From contig RPFO01000240.1 in NCBI GenBank assembly GCA_009746045.1, positions 1,064,042-1,128,041 of the forward strand: a stretch of DNA of 64,000 nt, given 5' to 3'. The stretch is from Mesostigma viride. Lineage: Eukaryota > Streptophyta > Mesostigmatophyceae > Mesostigmatales > Mesostigmataceae. The position numbers and the translations under genes were made by a program. Within the stretch, counting starts at the first letter, position 1. Every line of letters starts with the position of its first letter. Below are positions 1-9,953 of this stretch, one piece after another. The notes beneath the pieces were generated by a model, which was not told the DNA's origin, did no database searches, and worked only from the letters and a program-made list of their open reading frames with translations.

Positions 1-246
1 CTACCTCTTTCATACAGCTGTTCGCATGCCTGATCTCCTTTCTCACGTAGGACTCTCTCTCCCGTGTGAGGCCCTTCCTGTGGCCTCGGTGGGGGGGAGG
101 GGAAAAATAAAATTTCTATACCGCTTAGCCATATAGCGACTAGGTCAGGAAAGTCTTATGAAAACATAGTTCCTCTAGGACCTCCCCTTCTCTTTGGCAA
201 GGCGGTAGGAGATCTCTTTAAACCTGTTCTGGATACCTCTGTAGCG
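1..246. other. leader upstream of the integrase ORF
   Basis: The integrase frame has stops up to about position 69 and is open after that. It shows no recognisable RNase H or polymerase motif. A G-rich run near 90-105 resembles the polypurine tracts elsewhere in the window but is not followed by an LTR start. I see no gene here. Confidence 0.4.
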
Positions 247-1773
247 ATGCCTACCTCTGATCTTGAACGCCTTATTAGTAGATTTACGGCCACTGAGCCG
301 GAAGCATTAGCTGCCATTGCTGCCCATCCCCAACAATTAGGCAAGCACCCTTGTAAATTTGTAGGTGGATTTTTATATGTGCAGATAGCAGATTCTCCCC
401 CTCAATGGCGCCTGTATGTCCCTCCTATCTGTCGCTCCTCCTTGCTCTTTGAGTTGCATGACTTAGCTGCTCATCAGGGTGGTAAACGGGTACGGGACCT
501 AGTAGCCCGCTCTTACTACTGGCCTTCCCTTTTAAAGGATGTAGATGAGTATGTTAGAACCTGTCAATCTTGCCAGGAGATGAAACCCAACAATGTAGGA
601 CATATAGCAGAGCCTAGGACCTTACCTGATCCCATCATGCCGTGGGACTCCATTATGATGGATTTTGTAGGACCTTTTAGGAAGAATGATAGAGGTAACG
701 CCCAGATCCTTGTTTTCGTAGATCGTTTTACTCGTATGTGTCATCTCGTGCCGTGTCCCTTAGAACTCACCGCACGCGATTGCGCACGCCTATACCTTAA
801 TAACGTATATAGATATCATGGTCTGAGTAGGCAGTTTATTAGTGACAAAGATAAGTTATTTACTTCTGATTTTTGGCAGCAGTTCTTCGCTGCTATCGGT
901 ACCAAGGTCACCTTCGGTACTGCCTACCACTCCTCCTCTTCTCATTTAGTAGAACGTTTGAATAGGGTAGTGGAAGAAGCTCTGCGGCACTATGTGAATG
1001 GCTCGGGGAGTGATTGGGAGGATTATCTATGTCTGGTAGAGTTTTCCCTTAACAATTGCCCTCAGGCTGCGCATGGTTATACGCCCTTCTTCCTAGATAC
1101 TGGTAGACAACCTCTTACCCCTACCTCTCTCTTAGCCAGTCCTTTAAGGGACAAGGATGATGTGTCCCGGGATACCGTAGAAGGTGTGCAGGCGTTATTA
1201 GATAAGATGAAGAATGCACACGACAACGCTATTGCAGGGTACCATAGGGCGCAGGCCAAGTACCTTGCTAGGTTGCGTGCCTCATTAGATAGAAGAGCAC
1301 CTGAGATAGAAATAGGAGATTTAGTCCTAGTAGAAGGCCCCCGTGTTTGCCGATTCGCCCACAAGTTCGAAGCTGAACTTAAAGTGAAACTTAGGCCCGC
1401 CTTCTTAGGACCCTTCCGTGTGTTGTCTAGAGTAGGTAATTTCTTGTATGAGATAGATATCCCCACCTCTTGGCAGACCCATTCGCGCACCTTTCATAGA
1501 AGCCAGCTGAAGCTTTATCATCAAAGCACGTTCGCTGGTAGAGAATTAGCCCCTGCCCCTTTAGAGCATTATCCTGATACTGGCGAGGTAGAGGACGAGG
1601 TAGAGGGTATCGTGGCCCATAGAGATATCAAAAAGGGCCGCGGTACCCAGCGCCAGTATAAGGTGAAATGGATGTATGCTCGTAGTGAGGTAGATAAAGT
1701 CTGGTATACGGAGAGTGAGCTAGATGGGTGTAGTCGCCTTTTGCAGGAGTATAAAACCCTGCATAAGCTCTAG
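247..1773 (+). CDS. Ty3/gypsy integrase with C-terminal chromodomain
   Basis: This 508-residue protein would insert the element's cDNA into chromosomes. The H2C2 zinc-binding motif is seen as H71, H76, C106 and C109. The catalytic triad is D139, D200 and E236, with 35 residues between the last two as in DD35E integrases. After the core comes a basic region with a GDLVLVEGP motif (about 345-370), typical of Ty3 integrase C-termini. A chromodomain follows at about residues 450-503 (EGIVAHRD, YKVKW and WYTESEL motifs), and such domains usually target integration to marked chromatin. ATG 247 is the first methionine in frame, but the frame is open further upstream, so the product may be part of a longer polyprotein. 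No inactivating change is visible. Confidence 0.9.
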   Translation: MPTSDLERLISRFTATEPEALAAIAAHPQQLGKHPCKFVGGFLYVQIADSPPQWRLYVPPICRSSLLFELHDLAAHQGGKRVRDLVARSYYWPSLLKDVDEYVRTCQSCQEMKPNNVGHIAEPRTLPDPIMPWDSIMMDFVGPFRKNDRGNAQILVFVDRFTRMCHLVPCPLELTARDCARLYLNNVYRYHGLSRQFISDKDKLFTSDFWQQFFAAIGTKVTFGTAYHSSSSHLVERLNRVVEEALRHYVNGSGSDWEDYLCLVEFSLNNCPQAAHGYTPFFLDTGRQPLTPTSLLASPLRDKDDVSRDTVEGVQALLDKMKNAHDNAIAGYHRAQAKYLARLRASLDRRAPEIEIGDLVLVEGPRVCRFAHKFEAELKVKLRPAFLGPFRVLSRVGNFLYEIDIPTSWQTHSRTFHRSQLKLYHQSTFAGRELAPAPLEHYPDTGEVEDEVEGIVAHRDIKKGRGTQRQYKVKWMYARSEVDKVWYTESELDGCSRLLQEYKTLHKL

Positions 1774-1849
1774 TTGTAGACCTTCTCCTCTCTTATGTTA
1801 TGTCTGCTGTCGACGGGTGGTTGGTTGTCCCCTCCCCTCCGCAGCCGTC

Positions 1850-2842
1850 ATGTCAGAGCCTACCCCTCCGGCTGAGAGCTCGCTGCCGTCCCCGCCCCCA
1901 CCGGACCCTGAGCTGTACTTCGAGGCCCTTCCGGGCCGCTGGGTGTCACGGTCCAGTTGTCCGGGTTGCATCGTGCAGCCGGCCCTCCAGGCCCAACATG
2001 CGAGTTTAGTCAGGGCTGCTCTCTTTGGGGTCGCGTGGTACGGCCCATCCCCTGATGAACCGCACCAGCTAGTTTTGCACGGGTTCGACGATGCCGGGCA
2101 TTGTCTGTTAGGATGTGGCTCCCGCTGTCCAGCCTTGGGACAGATAGCCGCGGTTCTCCAGTGCTCCCGGGTGTTCTCCTACCTTTCTACCCCTGTGGGC
2201 CGCTCCTGCCTACGGGATGTGTTCCCCTGGCTTCCGGCCGAGGGTGATGCAGAAGTAGATGAGAACCCCTGCGACCTTCTACGGGCAGTAGAGTTCATGG
2301 AAATCGCAGACCAGTCAGCGGGAGTAGCAGTTAGTGATCCTTCCCCTACGGACGCCCCAGTCGAGGCACATTACACTCCAGAGTATTCAGCCTCGAGCGC
2401 AGCGTCCTCCTCCTCAGCGTCGGCTCTCTCCCCTGTCCCGTCGTCACCACGGTCGACCCGGCGTGCTTCAGTGGAGCCTACCCCTTTGGGTTTGGAGCGC
2501 GAGCCTGATCATCTCTCGGCGACTGTTTCGGCGATGCAGGCCCAGATTCAGTCCCTGACCACGGCGTTCGGGGCCTTCATGGCGGCCCAAGCGCAGGCCC
2601 CGGCCACGCCAGGTGGGGTGTCTGTTGTGCCTGCGCCCCCTACCCCTTCGGTTGTTTCGGCACCTGTGGTTTCGCCTGCTCCGCGCGAGCCTTCGGTAGC
2701 TGCGGTTTCCTCGGTTGCTGCGGCTCCGACCCCTCTGGTTGCCTCTGCGCCTGCGACCGACGTTTCTGCGCCGCGACGCGAGTCTTCCGCCCCAGCGGCT
2801 GTGCCCGCCGTCGCCGCCTCTGGGCCGCCCGCTGCGCCATCA
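1850..2842 (+). CDS. ORF3 N-terminal part (post-integrase ORF, split by insertion)
   Basis: The ORF starts at ATG 1850, 76 bases after the integrase stop. It encodes about 331 residues before the foldback TIR begins at 2843. The first 150 residues look globular and contain a cysteine cluster (CLLGCGSRCP) followed by SRVFSYLS. The remainder is Ala/Pro/Ser-rich with a short coiled-coil-like stretch (SAMQAQIQSLTTAF). I do not recognise the family. The minus-strand ORF at 58684-60773 has a similar Cys cluster followed by VFPYLS, and also lies just after an integrase-chromodomain. A structural or envelope-position role is possible but unproven. The reading frame enters the foldback and stops at 2998. 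Confidence 0.65.
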
Positions 2843-2870
2843 CCCCAAACACCCGTAGGTTTGGTAAATT
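2843..2870 (+). repeat. left terminal inverted repeat of the foldback
   Basis: These 28 bases are the exact reverse complement of 15977-16004. Outside them the two flanks differ, which sets the element ends. Just inside, the arms diverge for about 110-150 bases and then match again before the satellite array. Confidence 0.85.
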
Positions 2871-3000
2871 ACCACATTTTTGGTAAAATTTTAAAAACTG
2901 AATATTTTTGCTTGTCTGACTCATACTTGGTGCAGGATGCCTCGAGAAATGTATTTGGACCAAAAAACCTTACCCCCCCCCCGACGAAATTGACGTGAAG

Positions 3001-5304
3001 GTGCTTTTCAGGGCAATTTGTGCCAAATATGACATGTCAATTTTTCCTGACTGCAGTTTTGCTCATACATAGGCCCATATGTGGTGGTTAAGGTCTATCT
3101 AGTGCCCCAAGAGGGATTGCAAAGTTGCACATTTTTTGGATACCTGCAGGGGTCCCAACGGTGACGTCAAGTAGCATAAAAACCGCGATGTGGCACGATT
3201 TTAGCCCGTTTAGGCACCCTGGACCATGCAAATGAGCTCAGATTGCAGCCAAACTTGGCAGCTGCCCTTGCCATGCTGATAAAAGAACATGTGCAAAGTT
3301 GCACATTTTTTGGATGCCTGCAGGGGTCCCAACGGTGACGTCAAATAGCATAAAAACCGCGTTTTTGCTCGGTTTTAGCCCATTTTGGCACCCTAGACCA
3401 TGCAAATGAGCTCAGATTGCAGCCAAACTTGGCAGCTGCCCTTGACATGCTGATAAAAGAACATGTGCAAAGTTGCACATTTTTTGGATGCCTGCAGGGC
3501 ACCCTGGGTGACGTCAAATAGCATAAAAAATGCATTTTTGCTCGGTTTTAGCCCATTTAGGCACCCTAGACCATGCAAATGAGCTCAGATTGCAACCAAA
3601 CTTGGCAGCTGCCCTTGCCATGCTGATAAAAGAACATGTGCAAAGTTGCACATGTTTTGGATGCCTGCAGGGCACCCTGGGTGACGCCAAGTAGCATAAA
3701 ATTAATTGACGTGAAGGCGCAAATACGACATGTCAATTTTTTCTGGCTGCAGTTTTGCTCTAAACATGGCCCATATGTGGTGGTTAAGGTCTCTCTAGTA
3801 CCCCAAGAGGGATTGCAAAGTTGCACATTTTTTGGATACCTGCAGGGGTCCCAACGGTGACGTCAAGTAGCATAAAACCGCGGTTTTGCTCGGTTTTAGC
3901 CTGTTTAGGCACCCTAGACCATGCAAATGAGCTCAGATTGCAGCCAAACTTGGCAGCTGCCCTTGCCATGCTGATAAAAGAACATGTGCAAAGTTGCACA
4001 TTTTTTGGATGCCTGCAGGGGTCCCAACGGTGACGTCAAATAGCATAAAACCGCGGTTTTGCTCGGTTTTAGCCCATTTAGGCACCCTAGACCATGCAAA
4101 TGAGCTCAGATTGCAGCCAAACTTGGCAGCTGCCCTTGACATGCTGATAAAAGAACATGTGCAAAGTTGCACATTTTTTGGATGCCTGCAGGGCACCCTG
4201 GGTGACGTCAAATAGCATAAAAACCGCATTTTTGCTCGGTTTTAGCCCATTTAGGCACCCTAGACCATGCAAATGAGCTCAGATTGCAACCAAACTTGGC
4301 AGCTGCTCTTGCCATGCTGATAAAAGAACATGTGCAAAGTTGCACATGTTTTGGATACCTGCAGGGCACCCTGGGTGACGCCAAGTAGCATAAAATTAAT
4401 TGACGTGAAGGCGCAAATACGACATGTCAATTTTTCCTGACTGCAGTTTTGCTCTAAATATGACTCATATGTGGTGGTTAAGGTCTATCTAGTACCCCAA
4501 GAGGGATTGTAAAGTTGCACATTTTTTGGATACCTGCAGGGGTCCCAACGGTGACGTCAAGTAGCATAAAACCGCATTTTTGCTCGGTTTTAGCCTGTTT
4601 AGGCACCCTAGACCATGCAAATGAGCTCAGATTGCAGCCAAACTTGGCAGCTGCCCTTGCCATGCTGATAAAAGAACATGTGCAAAGTTGCACATTTTTT
4701 GGATGCCTGCAGGGTCCCAACGGTGACGTCAAATAGCATAAAAACCGCGTTTTTGCTCGGTTTTAGCCCATTTAGGCACCCTAGACCATGCAAATGAGCT
4801 CAGATTGGAGCCAAACTTGGCAGCTGCCCTTGGCATGCTGATAAAAGAACATGTGCAAAGTTGCACATTTTTTGGATGCCTGCAGGGCACCCTGGGTGAC
4901 GTCAAATAGCATAAAAAATGCATTTTTGCTCGGTTTTAGCCCATTTAGGCACCCTAGACCATGCAAATGAGCTCAGATTGCAACCAAACTTGGCAGCTGC
5001 TCTTGCCATGCTGATAAAAGAACATGTGCAAAGTTGCACATGTTTTGGATACCTGCAGGGCACCCTGGGTGACGCCAAGTAGCATAAAATTAATTGACGT
5101 GAAGGCGCAAATACGACATGTCAATTTTTTCTGGCTGCAGTTTTGCTCTAAATATGACTCATATGTGGTGGTTAAGGTCTATCTAGTACCCCAAGAGGGA
5201 TTGTAAAGTTGCACATTTTTTGGATACCTGCAGGGGTCCCAACGGTGACGTCAAGTAGCATAAAACCGCGGTTTTGCTCGGTTTTAGCCCATTTAGGCAC
5301 CCTA
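3001..5304 (+). repeat. left-arm satellite array (173-bp unit, 694-bp higher-order period)
   Basis: Units contain GACCATGCAAATGAGCTCAG, GGCAGCTGCCCTTG, GAACATGTGCAAAGTTGCAC and GGATGCCTGCAGG at about 173-bp spacing. Every fourth unit is a variant containing ATTAATTGACGTGAAGG and CCCCAAGAGGGATTG; the first motif recurs at 3701, 4395 and 5089, exactly 694 bp apart. The many short ORFs across this block are by-products of the repetition and are not genes. The LINE at 5305 interrupts the array. Confidence 0.9.
5293..5304. repeat. target-site duplication, left copy (LINE)
   Basis: TTAGGCACCCTA occurs here and again at 7265-7276, directly flanking the LINE. It is part of the satellite unit, and the satellite resumes in register after the second copy. 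Confidence 0.85.
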
Positions 5305-5476
5305 ATAATATATAATTTCAATGCACAAGGATACACGCGCCACGAGATAGCCATGGCTGACGGCGGAGCTCATAACTTTCACGTTTGAGCCCCGAATTTA
5401 GCCGTGAATATCACTATCGCTTCGTCTTTCTAAGACGCACATGCTGATATAATTTTCCGAATCTAAAACGCAATAT

Positions 5477-6822
5477 ATGACGAGCAAACGTCCTTTGACG
5501 CAACGCAGTTTGGCGGATGCGCTCGCCCATGAAAATGCGGCAGCTGAGGCTGCAGCTTCGTCATCAGGTCCGGCAGGCAGCGGTGACACTAGTCGTGCAC
5601 TGGTGGTCACCCAGCAACCTCCCGGCCTTAATGCCTCGCCATCGGCATCGCCCGACCCGAAACGCACCCGCCCAGCCGACAAAACAGGATGGTCCCGCCC
5701 CTCGGAACCGCGCTTTCGGCCCCAACCTTTCAAGGTCGATGATCACGACTGGACCAACATGTCTCCGTCCGATGCCATGGACTGCATCTTCTACGGGGAC
5801 TACGCCTCGCTTTACGACCTGTGCCTCCATCTCTACGACCAAGGTCGCCTCCTCAGCAGCAACGGCAGCCGCTGGCAAGCCCACGGTGCCATGCTTGGCT
5901 GCCCCCGCCCCCAGCTCCAGCACGCCATCCTCAACTCCCTTCTCCAGCGCTCTGACGGCGAGATCTGGGCTCCATCCATCTCCGCCTCCACCCTCCGTTC
6001 CATCCTCACGGAAGCCTTTCAGCAGCACGTGACCCCCCTTGCTGCTGACGTCGCAGCAATGGGTAGCACGCTGGCTGCTGAACTTCCTCACATTTCCACC
6101 GCCGCCGCCTCCACCTCCACTGCCATTTCCGCCTCCACTGCCGACATCAAAGCCCAGCTCCTCGACCTCGACCAACGCCTTCAAGCCACCGCCAACGCCC
6201 TTGAGAGCTTGCATGACACCGCCGGCCTCACCGCCCAGGCGGTGAAGGACATCGCCGCCCAGCCGGCGCCTGCTGGCTCGGCCGGCGATGCTCCCTCCAC
6301 CTGGGCGGACTTGCTTAAGCAGCACACCACCTCCACCACCTCCACCATCTCGGCACAACTCAAGCAACAAGCCCTCGACCTTCGCGAGGAAGCCGACATC
6401 GCCCGGCGCAGCCACAATGTCATCGTCAAGCACTTCGACCAGCAGGCAGGTGAGACCTCCACGAGCCTTCTTGAGGCATTTAAGCGCGCCATTCTTGCCC
6501 CCATGTTACTCACTGGTGAGCTGGACATGTCGGCTGTCCGCCTCCCCCGCGCGCGGGGAAGGCTGGCCCGGCCCCCGTGCTCCTCACCTTTAAGTACATG
6601 GCGGACAAGCTGGCGTTCCTTAAATGCCGCAAGAAGCTCTCGGAGACTCGCTTCACGCTGGACGACGACTTGACCCTGGCCCAGCAACAACGGCGACGCG
6701 AGCTATGGCCGACCTACCTTCAGCTCCGGCAGAGCGCAAGGGGGAAGCCGGTATACTGGAGGGGGGCGGTCATCCACGTTGACCACAAGCCCTGGCAGCC
6801 CCCTCCTGCCACCTCAGACTAG
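5477..6822 (+). pseudogene. LINE ORF1-like protein, frameshifted near the C-terminus
   Basis: From ATG 5477 the protein has a low-complexity Ala/Ser/Pro N-terminus, a globular region (about residues 80-170) and a coiled-coil-like segment (about 190-290). Near 6550-6580 the frame shifts by one base. The shifted frame continues to TAG 6820-6822 with a basic domain containing VLLTFKYMADKLAFLKCRKK and QQQRRRELWP motifs. The arrangement coiled coil, RNA-binding domain, basic C-terminal domain is that of L1-type ORF1 nucleic-acid chaperones. The assignment rests on architecture and motif pattern, not on a database match. The frameshift could be real or an assembly error. Confidence 0.6.
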
Positions 6823-7223
6823 GAATATATATACCAGTAGTGTAGATTAGTAAGGCTTAGCCTAGCATGTGGCCCACGCGCATGTGCGCCCATAATGGCC
6901 CCCATGGATGATGCCTTCAACATTTAGCCATGCTTTGTCTATAATGGGACCCCCATGGATGTTGCATTAAGAATTTAGCCATGCTATGCCATGCAGAGAG
7001 ATGCTCTCTGTCGAGAAGCCATGCCCTAGCCCTTGTATAGCCATGATGATCTTCCTCCCCCGTGCCAGGATCCCCTTAGCTGGGTTGAACCTGAGACAGC
7101 ATGGTGGTGCCGGTGCCCTTGCGGCACCTAGAGCAAGTGTTGCTTACATTCCCACCCTTGCATGAAGTAGCCTAGGATGTATTTAAAGCCATATGCCCCT
7201 TCTCAGGGATATGTGCTACATTG

Positions 7224-7237
7224 ACTCCCAACGGAGT
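7224..7237 (+). other. 3'-terminal LINE hairpin
   Basis: ACTCC-CAAC-GGAGT forms a 5-bp stem with a 4-base loop, preceded by ATGTGCTACAT and followed by a TTAA tail. The same context recurs at 47100-47111 and about 47733-47746. Such hairpins are the template-recognition elements of stringent LINE reverse transcriptases. Confidence 0.65.
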
Positions 7238-7239
7238 GA

Positions 7240-7266
7240 TGTTGATAATTAATTAATTAATTAATT
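7240..7266 (+). repeat. (TTAA)n 3' tail of the LINE
   Basis: About five TTAA units separate the hairpin from the right target-site duplication. This is a typical slippage-generated LINE tail. Confidence 0.8.
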
Positions 7267-7471
7267 AGGCACCCTAGACCATGCAAATGAGCTCAGATTG
7301 CAGCCAAACTTGGCAGCTGCCCTTGCCATGATGAAAAAAGAACATGTGCAAAGTTGCACATTTTTTGGATGCCTGCAGGGCACCCTGGGTGACGTCAAAT
7401 AGCATAAAAGCCGCATTTTTGCTCGGTTTTAGTCCGTTTAGGCACCCTAGACCATGCAAATGAGCTCAGAT
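7265..7471 (+). repeat. remainder of the left-arm satellite, with right LINE TSD
   Basis: The satellite resumes with TTAGGCACCCTA at 7265-7276 and runs for about one unit until the match fails after GAGCTCAGATT near 7471. This marks the inner edge of the left foldback arm. Confidence 0.85.
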
Positions 7472-7751
7472 TTTACCCTAACTTTCCATATTGCAAAAAG
7501 AACACAAGTCCATGCATGCTCAGTACTGGCCAATCAATGGATTTCACATATCAGTTATCTTTGCGTAATTGACACATGGCCCCGTGCCAACCATTAATTG
7601 ATATATTGACATGACATGACATGACATGAAATCAATAAATCAAAAACGTGTGTGCATGAGGTCTAGGCACATTAAAAAACATGGATAGGCAGGGAATCAT
7701 GACGACACCATTACCAAGGCGTGCGCATGCTGCGCCACCAGCCTATTATGA
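7472..7751. other. foldback loop, non-coding
   Basis: No gene is seen. A short tandem run of TGACA units lies near 7608-7629. Confidence 0.5.
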
Positions 7752-8560
7752 TCAATCGCGCTCCGCCTCATCGGCCTCATCATCACTGTCTACACTAATG
7801 TCATCAATGTTTTCCATATCCGATTCATCGTCACTTGAGTGGACATCGTGGTGGATGTCGACTGTGGTGGCATTACACACCGGAGGCACAGCAGGAGCTC
7901 CCGTAGAACTGCCAGCACCATTGTCAACTTGGTACTGCTGCAAGACTTGCTCACGGCCAAAAGCATTTACACCGTAAGGGCACCCACACACAAATTTCAG
8001 CACGTCCTCTAGCTTGCTATACTCCTCATACTGCCCATCACTCCATACAAGTTTGAAAGCATGGCCCACCTTTGTAACCCACCCATGGAACCTCTTTTGC
8101 CTTCTTGGCTTGCCCGCTAAAAAGAGTGCGCATTTCCGCATGCCTATAGCAATGCAGCACTCCCTCTCTCACGGAAGTAAGATTCACATGCCACCTGGGT
8201 CGTACGTTCTGAGGCTTGCACTGTCTTGTACCCCTCAAAGTCAATGTCAGGATGAAGCTTCAAGGCATCTAGCGTCCCTTGGTTGAGCTTCCTTGCCCCC
8301 GTCAGCTTTGGCGTATGGACTACCGCCCCATTTCCAACGGTCCAGTGTTGCAAAACAATGTCGTTATACTGTAGTATGGAACAACTAACCCCTGGTTGCT
8401 TTGCCCACTGGCCGACCCTGCCCCCAGGTGCACCTTATTGAACTGCCCGGTCCACGAGCTGGCGTGATATGGCGCAACCACGATGGAATCTGGGGTTGGC
8501 CCATCCAAGTCAATAACCTGCGCCAACATGTGGCCCATCCAAAACACGTGCATCGCAAAA
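7752..8560 (-). pseudogene. broken gene: C-terminal module shared with 23481-24545, plus a Tudor-like tail
   Basis: Read on the minus strand, three consecutive frames give one degraded protein (about 8553-8390, 8385-8144, 8141-7752). The middle part reads DIVLQHW.VGNG, then LTGARKLNQGTLDALK. It matches DLVFMTQVVGKRG, then LGANKKLTKEFLKALK in the ORF at 23481-24545. The C-terminal frame has RFHGWVTKVG...DGQYEEY, resembling a Tudor- or PTM-like barrel, followed by an acidic Ser/Asp tail. It needs at least two frameshifts. It is the only coding-like sequence in the foldback loop, so it might be the remains of that element's own protein, but this is inference. Confidence 0.5.
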
Positions 8561-8586
8561 TCCCACCAAAAGCAATATTAAGTATT

Positions 8587-8619
8587 ATCAAGGAGACAAC
8601 CAGCGCAGGCCAGAAATCG
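8587..8619 (+). repeat. dispersed 32-bp repeat copy
   Basis: ATCAAGGAGACAACCAG followed by CGCAGGCCAGAAATC matches the tandem copies at 47907-48035 in another element. Confidence 0.75.
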
Positions 8620-9129
8620 GGAGAATCCGGACCATGGTAGCTCGAGCCTGCCGTTATCTTGTCCGCGTGTTCGAGTCGTTCAGGATGATGAAGATGAATG
8701 GTGATGGAAATGTGTTGCCTTGTGCATTGAAATAAAGGCTGGCTTACGTGTAGAGCGACTAGATTACCTAGACGGTGGGGCCTAATTAAGTATTATGATC
8801 ACAACAGAAATACTGCGACGACAGCGGCCGGCAAGACCGCTATCACCCAAGGTTTCGGTGACTGCGGCCATTCGGAGAATTCGACCGATCGCGCGCATCG
8901 TACGCCTTCTGTCAGCAAGGCAACCGCCATCAATATTAATCGAATGTCTAGCATTCTCGCTCAGCCTCGCGTGTCGCTTATAGAGCACCTTTAACTTACG
9001 ACGGCTATGCGAGAAAATTGCTGCCCGAGTGCTGGGATGGTATTGCAGGCTGCATAATTCACACCAGCCCCGGCACCTTCTGCATACGCAGTGCCCGTGC
9101 ACGCTGGCACGCACCGCCTGGTTGGCCAG

Positions 9130-9870
9130 CCTGTCAATTATGTCAATTATGTCAATTATGTCAATTCTGTCAATTATTTGTTTGGGAGCATTTGACGCTA
9201 TTGGCGAGAACCCGGTCTACGCAAAGAAACTGGGTCTCGCAGATCGACCCCAAAATTAAATTTGACTAGCGCAATCGACAGATCTCTCCAAGGGAATTCC
9301 AAATCTGCCCTCGGGTGGTTGAAAGTCCTTTTCCGACCAGGTGATAGACTTGTTACGAGACTGGCAAAAATGGCTCTAACGTCATTCTCTTACGCCAAGT
9401 AATCCAAAGTCGAGTATGGCAAGTACGAGGTAGGGTGGTCTGATCTCAAGTATAAGTAGCGCAATCGATAGATCTCGGTGAGGGGAGTCAGGATCTGCCA
9501 CGAAAAGGCCGAACCTTGGTCCAAAATGGAAGATTGGGGTCGAAATCGGTCGGAATCCGATACATTTTGGGCAAAAAAATAATTAATTCGCCAAAATGTA
9601 CCTTTCTGCTACCGTGGACCGGGTTCTCGCCAATAGCGTCATTTGTAAAGTATTAGAATCTTACGTAGTTACATGGTCAAAACTACATAGTCAAAATTAC
9701 TAGGTCTTGGGCTCTTGGCCTGGGTCTTGGTATCAAAGCCCTTAGAAAGTGCAGATTTTAGTGATTTTCCTTGGAAAATAAAACTTTAACATTGAAAGTC
9801 TAGCAAAAGTTTACGCAAACAAATAATTGACATAATTGACATAATTGACATAATTGACATAATTGACAGG
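9130..9870. mobile_element. small foldback with 9-bp repeat ends
   Basis: The left end is CCTGTCAATTATG followed by three more TGTCAATTA-like units. The right end is the mirror image, ending CATAATTGACAGG at 9870. An inner inverted pair is also present: 9194-9217 (GACGCTATTGGCGAG...) against 9617-9640. The 741-bp segment has no ORF of note and no obvious target duplication. It resembles a non-autonomous foldback or MITE nested in the loop of the large foldback. Confidence 0.6.
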
Positions 9871-9933
9871 TCGGACGAGGACGAGGCCAGGCCTCGGCCT
9901 GGTGAGTCGAGACAAAATATTGTCCAAAAACCA

Positions 9934-9953
9934 AATGTCCTCATTTGAGGACA
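9934..9953. other. palindrome ATGTCCTCATTTGAGGACAT
   Basis: The same 20-base core occurs inside a longer hairpin at 11637-11664. Confidence 0.7.

Larger units (their letters stand above)
5305..7264 (+). mobile_element. ORF1-only LINE (HAL1-like) inserted in satellite
   Basis: The 1.96-kb insert has a 172-bp leader, one ORF1-like gene (5477-6822), a 3' UTR with a hairpin at 7224-7237, and a TTAA microsatellite tail. It is flanked by a 12-bp target-site duplication. Target-primed integration leaves exactly this pattern of direct repeats and a 3' simple-repeat tail. No endonuclease or reverse transcriptase ORF is present, so it would depend on another element for movement, as mammalian HAL1 does. 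Confidence 0.8.

Noticed and set aside
3001-5304. Possible CRISPR array because of regular repeats
   Set aside because: Units are 173 bp, contiguous and without unique spacers; the context is eukaryotic transposons.
3341-5354. Many 60-110 residue ORFs in the left satellite
   Set aside because: The same peptide recurs with the 173-bp unit on both strands; conservation is of the repeat, not of a protein.
5398-5733. Antisense ORFs to the LINE ORF1 (also 5564-6433)
   Set aside because: GC-rich shadow frames without motif; the sense frame has the ORF1 architecture and element context.
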